A DNA stretch of 44,610 nt from Bacteroidales bacterium (GTDB lineage: Bacteria; Bacteroidota; Bacteroidia; Bacteroidales; P3): contig JAFSYK010000039.1 in the NCBI GenBank assembly GCA_017449975.1, forward strand, positions 1-44,610, written 5' to 3'. Position 1 is the stretch's first letter. Each line of letters begins with the position of its first letter. The notes beneath the pieces were generated by a model, which made no database searches, was not told where the DNA came from, and saw nothing but the letters and a program-made list of their open reading frames with translations. The position numbers and the translations under genes are program-made. Below, piece after piece: positions 39,576-44,610 of this stretch.

Positions 39576-41684
39576 ATGAAGAATATTTCCCTGTTTGCTA
39601 TGGCTGCCGTGGCGCTCCTGTTTGGCGCGTGCAGCAACAATGCCGAGAAAGATGTGATCGGCAAGCAAGAAGTTACAGTTGAAAATGGCCGCTTCACGCC
39701 CGAAGTGATGTGGAAACTGGGCGTGCTGACGGAGTATGCCGTCAGTCCCGACGGTAGCCAGGTGCTCTATGCGGTGCGCTACACTGATATGGAGCAGAAC
39801 AAGAACAATATCGACCTCTATCTGATGCCCACCGTCGGTGGCGAGGCGCAGCGTATGACGGTCACCCCCGAGAGCGAGTTCAGCCCGACCTGGGTCGACG
39901 ACCAGACCATTGCTTTCTGCCGTGGAAGTCAGATTATTTCGATGAAAGTCAGCTCAAAGCGTGAGACTGTGATGGCCGAGTGTGAGCGCGGTTTCGAGGG
40001 CTTCAAGCTGGCCCCCGACGGCAACTCGATGGTTTATATCAGCACCATCCCCGTGGAGCGTCCCGAGCACCTGAACAAGCTGTATGCCGGCCTCGACAAG
40101 ACCACGGGCCGCATCAATGAGGATCTGATGTATCGCCACTGGGACAACTGGGTGGACGAGATTCCGCAGATTTTCTATGCGCCTCTTGAGAACGGCAGAG
40201 CAAAGATGGACAAGGTGGTCAACATCATCGACAGCACCTTCGAGTGCCCCATGCGCCCTTGGGGTGGTACGGAGCAGTATAACTACAGCCCCGATAGCAA
40301 GTTGATTGCCTATACCTGCCGCAAGAAGACCGGCTACGACTACGCTCACAGCACCAACAGCGACATCTTTATCTATAACTTGGAGACCGGCGAGACCCGC
40401 AACATCAGCGAGGGCATTATGGGCTACGACCAGAACCCTGTGTTCAGCCACGACGGCAAGATGATTGCTTGGGAGAGTATGGAGCGTGACGGCTACGAGA
40501 GCGACAAGCTGCGCCTGATGGTGATGGACCTCGAGAGTGGCAACAGGACCGACCTCACCGAGGATTTCGACTATGGTGTCAGCGGCATCAGCTGGAGCAG
40601 CGACGACAAAGAGTTGGCCGCTGTGGTGATGTACCGCGGTACGTTGGAAATCTTCGCCTTCAACCGCGAGACCAAGGTTATCCGTCAGGTTTCCGCCGGT
40701 ATGCACGATGTCAACGGCTTCCAGATGAACGGTGACAAGATTATCGCCACGCAGGTCAGCATGCAGTACCCGGCCACCCTCTATGCCTACAACCTCATCG
40801 ACGAGAAGTCCGAAGGTACGAAGGTCTCCACTTTCAATGACGACATCCTCTCGCAGGTGCGTATGGGCAAGACCGAGCCCTACTGGATCAAGACCGTCGA
40901 CGGCAAAGAGATGCTCACCTGGCTCATCTACCCCTACGACTACGATAGCACCAAGACCTATCCCGCTCTGCTCTTCTGCGAGGGTGGTCCGCAGAATATC
41001 GTCAGCCAGTTCTGGAGCACCCGTTGGAACTTCGAGGTCATGAGCGGTGCCGGCTACTTCGTCATCGCCCCCAACCGTCGCGGCTGCCCGGGATTCGGTA
41101 TGGAGTGGCTCGAGGAAATCAGCGGCGACTACGGCGGACTCTGCATGAAGGACTATATGAGCGCCACCGACTATTTTGCCGACAACTTCAAACAGATCGA
41201 CCGTGAGCGTATTGGTGCCTGCGGTGCCAGCTTCGGCGGCTACAGCATCTATTGGCTGGCCGGTCACAACTACGACGTGAAGGGCTACGACGAGGGTCGT
41301 CGTTTCAAAGCCTTCCTGGCTCACAACGGTATGTTCAACTTCGAACAGCAGTACCTCGAGACCGAGGAGATGTGGTTCGACAACTGGGATCTCGGCGGTC
41401 CTTACTGGGATTGGAACAACCCGCAGATTAAGAAGAGCTATGCCAACTCGCCGCACCTGTTTGTCGACAAGTGGAACACCCCCATCTGTGTCATCCATTC
41501 CGAGTTCGACTTCCGCATTGTGGCCTCCGAGGGTATGGCTGCCTACAACGCTGCCCAGATGCGTCATATCCCCAGTCGCTATCTCTACTTCCCCGACGAG
41601 ACTCACTGGGTGATGAAACCGCAGAACAGCATCCTCTGGCATCGCAACTTCATCGACTGGTTCGACACATACCTGAAGAAGTGA
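39576..41684 (+). CDS. S9-family (prolyl oligopeptidase-type) peptidase lipoprotein
   Basis: The 702-residue product has a lipoprotein signal (MKNISLFAMAAVALLFGACS, Cys19), a beta-propeller region (about 40-420, repeated SPDG/SHDGKMIAW-type blades) and an alpha/beta-hydrolase C terminus with the catalytic Ser in GACGASFGGYS (GxSxGG, about 557), Asp in IHSEFDFRI (about 645) and His in DETHWVMKP (about 678). It likely cleaves peptides at the cell surface or in the periplasm, as in dipeptidyl-peptidase-like Bacteroidetes enzymes. The ATG at 39576 starts the signal peptide. It has its own promoter. Confidence 0.92.
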   Translation: MKNISLFAMAAVALLFGACSNNAEKDVIGKQEVTVENGRFTPEVMWKLGVLTEYAVSPDGSQVLYAVRYTDMEQNKNNIDLYLMPTVGGEAQRMTVTPESEFSPTWVDDQTIAFCRGSQIISMKVSSKRETVMAECERGFEGFKLAPDGNSMVYISTIPVERPEHLNKLYAGLDKTTGRINEDLMYRHWDNWVDEIPQIFYAPLENGRAKMDKVVNIIDSTFECPMRPWGGTEQYNYSPDSKLIAYTCRKKTGYDYAHSTNSDIFIYNLETGETRNISEGIMGYDQNPVFSHDGKMIAWESMERDGYESDKLRLMVMDLESGNRTDLTEDFDYGVSGISWSSDDKELAAVVMYRGTLEIFAFNRETKVIRQVSAGMHDVNGFQMNGDKIIATQVSMQYPATLYAYNLIDEKSEGTKVSTFNDDILSQVRMGKTEPYWIKTVDGKEMLTWLIYPYDYDSTKTYPALLFCEGGPQNIVSQFWSTRWNFEVMSGAGYFVIAPNRRGCPGFGMEWLEEISGDYGGLCMKDYMSATDYFADNFKQIDRERIGACGASFGGYSIYWLAGHNYDVKGYDEGRRFKAFLAHNGMFNFEQQYLETEEMWFDNWDLGGPYWDWNNPQIKKSYANSPHLFVDKWNTPICVIHSEFDFRIVASEGMAAYNAAQMRHIPSRYLYFPDETHWVMKPQNSILWHRNFIDWFDTYLKK

Positions 41685-41687
41685 ATG

Positions 41688-41735
41688 ATGGAAGGTGTTA
41701 ATTTTAACAACTTAACATCTTAACGACTTCACATC
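41688..41735 (+). repeat. TTAACATCTTAACGACTTC tract
   Basis: TTAACAACTTAACATCTTAAC words between the peptidase and OmpA genes, similar to the words in the tract before coaD. Confidence 0.45.
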
Positions 41736-41747
41736 AAAAAAAATTAT

Positions 41748-41755
41748 TATATTTG
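41748..41755 (+). promoter_or_regulatory. -7 box for the OmpA-family gene
   Basis: TATATTTG matches TAnnTTTG, 29 bases before the ATG at 41785. No -33 TTTG is seen. Confidence 0.5.
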
Positions 41756-41784
41756 CACCATAATCTATATTATCAACATCTAGC

Positions 41785-43164
41785 ATGAAACGTTTCCTAG
41801 TGGTATTGATGGCTTTCCTGTTGTGTGCCGGTGTCGTCGACGCGCAGGCGCAGAACCGTTCGGGCCGCGGCAAGACAACCAAGAGTAAGACTACCACGAG
41901 CAAGAGCAAGAAGAAGAAAGGCAAGCAGTCCAAGAAGACGGAGGAGGCTCCTGTTGATTTGGGTATCGACCTGCCCTACAACAGCAACGACGCCCTTTTC
42001 GCCATCGAGCTGCAGCCCGATGTGCCCTTTGGACCTACCAAGGCGCCCATCGGCGGTGGCCGTGTGATGGAGATTATGTCCGACAAGTCCAACCCCAACG
42101 TCTTCGAGTACGAGCACAACTCGGTGTGGTACAAGTTCAAAGTACCCTACAACGGCTTGCTCGAGATTGAGGTGACCCCCAACAATGTGGGCGACGACTA
42201 CGACTTCCTGCTGTACAAGTATACCGACAGTTATTTCAGCAACCATGTGCTGCAGAACAAGATACTGCCTGTGGCTGTCAACATGTCCGCTCCCGACACG
42301 GCAGCTGCCAAACCGCAGACGGTGACGGTGGGTGGCAAGACGGTGACGCGCAAAGCCACGACGGGTCCTGCTATCGGCATGAAGTACGACGCCACCGACA
42401 AGATACTGACCAAGCAGTCGACAGGACGTTACTTGAAGTCGATTCCCGTGTCTAAGGACGAGGTTTACTATCTGGTGCTGGACAATGTGACGCGCGGGGG
42501 CGGTCATACGGTGAAGGTGTCGGTGCATGTCGACGCGTTCGAGCCGCTGATTGTGTTCTACGATCCCATTGCCCGCAAGAGTGTCGACGTGGAGCTGCTG
42601 ATTCTGGAGAAGAACACGCAGAACCGCGAGATTGTCAAGAATCCCCGCTTCAAGAACGGCCGTGTGAAGTTTGTGCCCAAGTTCAATTACACGCTCTATG
42701 CCAAGAAGCCTGGTTACTTCTCCATCTACAAGGATTTCAACTCCGATATCTTTATGACCGACACGATGATGCGTTTCGTGATGAACCGCACGGAGAAGGG
42801 TACGGTGTTCCCCATCGATGACATCTATTTCGAAGAGGGCGAATCTAAGCTGCTGCCCGAAAGCGACACAGTGCTGCTGAACTACATCGCCATGTTCCGC
42901 AACCATCCCGACGTCACCTTCCTCATCAAGGGTTATGTCACCACCTACGGTGTCGATGTGGAACACGACCAGCAGGTATCGCTGGCCCGTGCCCAGTCGG
43001 TGAAGGATTTCTTCTCGCGCAACGGTATAGAGGCCGAGCGCATCGAGGTTGTGGGTATGACACCCAACGAAATCAAGCGTGCCGCCAACGACCTTATCGA
43101 CAAGAAGAAGGGTGCCGCCCGCAAATCGAAAGTGGAGCTGATTATCACCGGTATCAAGAAGTAA
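41785..43164 (+). CDS. OmpA-family outer-membrane protein
   Basis: The 459-residue product has a signal peptide (MKRFLVVLMAFLLCAGVVDAQAQ), a basic Lys/Ser/Thr linker (about 24-50), a long beta-rich region with pre-C-terminal domains (about 60-330) and a C-terminal OmpA-like peptidoglycan-binding domain: IDDIYFEEGESKLLPESDTVL, FLIKGYVTTYGVDVEHDQQVSLARAQSVKDFF, and ERIEVVGMTPNEI (about 345-435). It probably links the outer membrane to peptidoglycan. The ATG at 41785 begins the signal peptide. A -7 box is upstream and a strong terminator downstream, so it is a single-gene unit. Confidence 0.87.
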   Translation: MKRFLVVLMAFLLCAGVVDAQAQNRSGRGKTTKSKTTTSKSKKKKGKQSKKTEEAPVDLGIDLPYNSNDALFAIELQPDVPFGPTKAPIGGGRVMEIMSDKSNPNVFEYEHNSVWYKFKVPYNGLLEIEVTPNNVGDDYDFLLYKYTDSYFSNHVLQNKILPVAVNMSAPDTAAAKPQTVTVGGKTVTRKATTGPAIGMKYDATDKILTKQSTGRYLKSIPVSKDEVYYLVLDNVTRGGGHTVKVSVHVDAFEPLIVFYDPIARKSVDVELLILEKNTQNREIVKNPRFKNGRVKFVPKFNYTLYAKKPGYFSIYKDFNSDIFMTDTMMRFVMNRTEKGTVFPIDDIYFEEGESKLLPESDTVLLNYIAMFRNHPDVTFLIKGYVTTYGVDVEHDQQVSLARAQSVKDFFSRNGIEAERIEVVGMTPNEIKRAANDLIDKKKGAARKSKVELIITGIKK

Positions 43165-43166
43165 GG

Positions 43167-43186
43167 CTGACGACACGGTTCGTCAG
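43167..43186. other. Hairpin after the OmpA-family stop
   Basis: CTGACGA (43167-43173), loop CACGGT, TCGTCAG (43180-43186), three bases after the stop. No T-run follows it; the terminator comes just after. It may protect the mRNA 3' end. Confidence 0.55.
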
Positions 43187-43198
43187 ACACCCTAGCAA

Positions 43199-43228
43199 GG
43201 CAGCCACGGATTTCGTGGCTGCCTTTTT
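43199..43228 (+). terminator. Rho-independent terminator of the OmpA-family gene
   Basis: Stem GGCAGCCACG (43199-43208), loop GATTT, CGTGGCTGCC (43214-43223), then T5. Perfect ten-base stem. Confidence 0.92.
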
Positions 43229-43266
43229 GTTTTTATCTTGCTGCTTATATATTATAATGTATACTA

Positions 43267-43298
43267 TTTGTATATTTCGTAAAAAATCATTAACTTTG
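43267..43298 (+). promoter_or_regulatory. Promoter for ppdK
   Basis: TTTG (43267-43270), 20 bases, TAACTTTG (43291-43298): good match to the Bacteroidetes consensus. The leader to the ATG at 43398 is about 95 bases. It is AT-rich and shows no strong hairpin or riboswitch-like fold. Confidence 0.78.
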
Positions 43299-43397
43299 CA
43301 TCTTCCTTTCGGACAAGGTCCATCCATCTAACTTATTACAAGTTACCTTAAACATCTTAAATCCCATTACGCGAATCACTAATAAAAAAATAATACT

Positions 43398-44610
43398 ATG
43401 ACGAAGTACGTTTACACGTTTGGCGGAAAGACCGCCGAGGGAAAAGCCGACATGAAGAACCTCCTTGGCGGCAAAGGTGCCAACCTGGCCGAGATGTGCC
43501 TGCTGAGCTTGCCGGTTCCTGCCGGTCTGACCATCACCACCGAGTGCTGCACCGCCTATTATGCCAACAACTGCCAGCTGCCCCAGGGGCTGATGGAGGA
43601 GGTGTGGAAAGGTGTGGAGAATATCGAGAAAATCATGGGTATGAAGTATGACGATGCCGAGAACCCCCTGCTGGTCTCCTGCCGCTCGGGTGCGCGCTCG
43701 TCGATGCCCGGTATGATGGACACCGTCCTCAATATCGGTCTCAGCAGCAAGACCATCCCCGGTATGCTGAAGAAGACCAACAACCCCCGCTTTGTGTACG
43801 ACAGCTACCGTCGTCTCATCATGATGTATGCCGACGTGGTTATGGAGAAGAGTGAGGGTATCGAGCCCGCCGACGGCAAGGGCATCCGCAAACAGCTGGA
43901 TGACATGCTGGACGCCTACAAAGAGGCCAAGGGCTACAAGAGCGACACTGACCTGACCGCCGACGACCTGAAGAAGCTGGCCGAGGATTTCAAGGCCAAG
44001 GTGAAAGAGGTGCTCGGCACCGAGTTCCCCGATGACGCCCGCGCCCAGATGGAAGGCGGCATCAAGGCTGTGTTCAAGAGCTGGAACGGCAAGAAGGCTG
44101 TCAGCTATCGCAAGATTGAGGGCATCCCCGACGATTGGGGTACCGCCGTCAACGTGCAGGCTATGGTGTTCGGCAACATGGGCGACACCTCGGCTACCGG
44201 TGTGGCTTTCACCCGTAACCCCGCCACCGGCGACAACCAGTTCTACGGTGAGTGGCTCATCAATGCCCAGGGCGAGGATGTGGTGGCCGGTATCCGTACC
44301 CCCAACCCCCTCAACGACGACACCAAGAACGAGCAGAACAAGCACATGCACTCGATGCAGGAGCTGATGCCCGACACCTATAAGGAGCTCTGCGACATCC
44401 GCAACATTCTCGAGAAGAACTACCACGACATGCTCGACATCGAGTTCACCATCCAGGATGGCAAGCTCTATATGCTGCAGTGCCGCGTGGGTAAGCGCAC
44501 CGGCGTTGCCGCCCTCACCATGGCTATGGACATGCTGAAAGAGGGTCTCATCGACGAGAGCGAGGTGGTGATGCGCATCAGCCCCGCCCAGTTGGACGAG
44601 TTGCTGCACC
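43398..44610 (+). CDS. ppdK: Pyruvate, phosphate dikinase (partial)
   Basis: PPDK interconverts pyruvate+ATP+Pi and PEP+AMP+PPi. About 404 N-terminal residues are present; the window ends inside the gene. The nucleotide-binding domain is seen: FGGKTAEGKADMKNLLGGKGANLAEM, PVPAGLTITTECCTAYY, LLVSCRSGARSSMPGMMDTVLNIGLS, GDTSATGVAFTRNPATGDNQFYGEWL, and the swivel-side IQDGKLYMLQCRVGKRT. The catalytic His domain and PEP-binding half lie beyond the edge. The full protein is usually about 900 residues. The start ATG at 43398 follows a good promoter. In Bacteroidales this enzyme often works at the PEP/pyruvate node in gluconeogenic or PPi-linked glycolysis. Confidence 0.95.
   Translation, partial: MTKYVYTFGGKTAEGKADMKNLLGGKGANLAEMCLLSLPVPAGLTITTECCTAYYANNCQLPQGLMEEVWKGVENIEKIMGMKYDDAENPLLVSCRSGARSSMPGMMDTVLNIGLSSKTIPGMLKKTNNPRFVYDSYRRLIMMYADVVMEKSEGIEPADGKGIRKQLDDMLDAYKEAKGYKSDTDLTADDLKKLAEDFKAKVKEVLGTEFPDDARAQMEGGIKAVFKSWNGKKAVSYRKIEGIPDDWGTAVNVQAMVFGNMGDTSATGVAFTRNPATGDNQFYGEWLINAQGEDVVAGIRTPNPLNDDTKNEQNKHMHSMQELMPDTYKELCDIRNILEKNYHDMLDIEFTIQDGKLYMLQCRVGKRTGVAALTMAMDMLKEGLIDESEVVMRISPAQLDELLH

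Noticed and set aside
39954-41642. Long minus-strand open frame (562 codons) opposite the S9 peptidase gene
   Set aside because: It is antisense to a gene with clear catalytic motifs, has no recognisable domain, and its Val/His/Gly-rich make-up is typical of a shadow frame in GC-rich coding DNA.
41797-43176. Minus-strand open frame of 459 codons opposite the OmpA-family gene
   Set aside because: Same reasoning: the plus-strand product has a signal peptide and OmpA domain; the reverse product has none.

Overview
The window looks like a chromosomal segment of a Bacteroidales (Bacteroidota) bacterium. The reasons are: several start regions carry the Bacteroidetes-type -7 box TAnnTTTG, two or three of them with a well-spaced TTTG -33 box; many products are lipoproteins or secreted TPR, OmpA and beta-barrel proteins; and the gene set (short DUF721 protein, pyrB-pyrI, Bacteroidetes-style SRP RNA, S9 peptidase, PPDK) fits this phylum. 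Species cannot be named from the sequence alone. No tRNA, rRNA, CRISPR array, prophage or complete insertion sequence was seen.

Layout. 0.1-7.4 kb (+): DUF721 protein, ABC exporter, leucyl aminopeptidase, PdxA, DNA polymerase I. 7.4-10.6 kb (-): rnr and an EamA transporter. 10.7-11.6 kb (+): coiled-coil lipoprotein, ending in a two-way terminator shared with topA (-). 14.1-15.2 kb (+): TPR protein. 15.2-15.4 kb: a CTAG-rich repeat block. 15.4-19.5 kb (-): prfB, a membrane glycosyltransferase and a ZIP transporter. 19.55-24.7 kb (+): SRP RNA gene, beta-barrel protein, coaD, recG, a 5'-truncated GNAT gene, mltG. 24.7-29.1 kb (-): accessory region with duplicated gene ends, a small two-gene cassette (50 aa plus DUF6169-like), a MalY/PatB aminotransferase, a mini-GNAT and a Fic protein. 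29.2-39.4 kb (-): membrane protein, pyrI, pyrB, TPR lipoprotein, dus, cvpA, PAP2 phosphatase, obgE, adk, two FKBP-type lipoproteins, nrnA-like phosphoesterase, small lipoprotein. 39.6-44.6 kb (+): S9 peptidase, OmpA-family protein, and ppdK cut by the window end.

Most genes are housekeeping: replication and repair (polA, recG, topA), translation and RNA (prfB, rnr, dus, obgE, SRP RNA), nucleotides and cofactors (pyrBI, adk, coaD, pdxA), and envelope functions. The unusual content lies between and inside genes. Nearly every intergenic gap is filled with short-period, degenerate repeat tracts built from a few words (CAATTCAA, CTCAATT, AACCCAT, GTGAAGAT, TTAGACCAA, TCTAGAAT). Similar tracts lie in frame inside polA and the glycosyltransferase gene, form the 5' end of a GNAT gene, and supply the stop of coaD. 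Separately, the 3' end of a small gene at 25.75 kb is repeated twice downstream. These copies bracket the 50 aa/DUF6169 pair, which resembles a small cassette inserted at a gene 3' end. These two observations are the main candidates for something undescribed.
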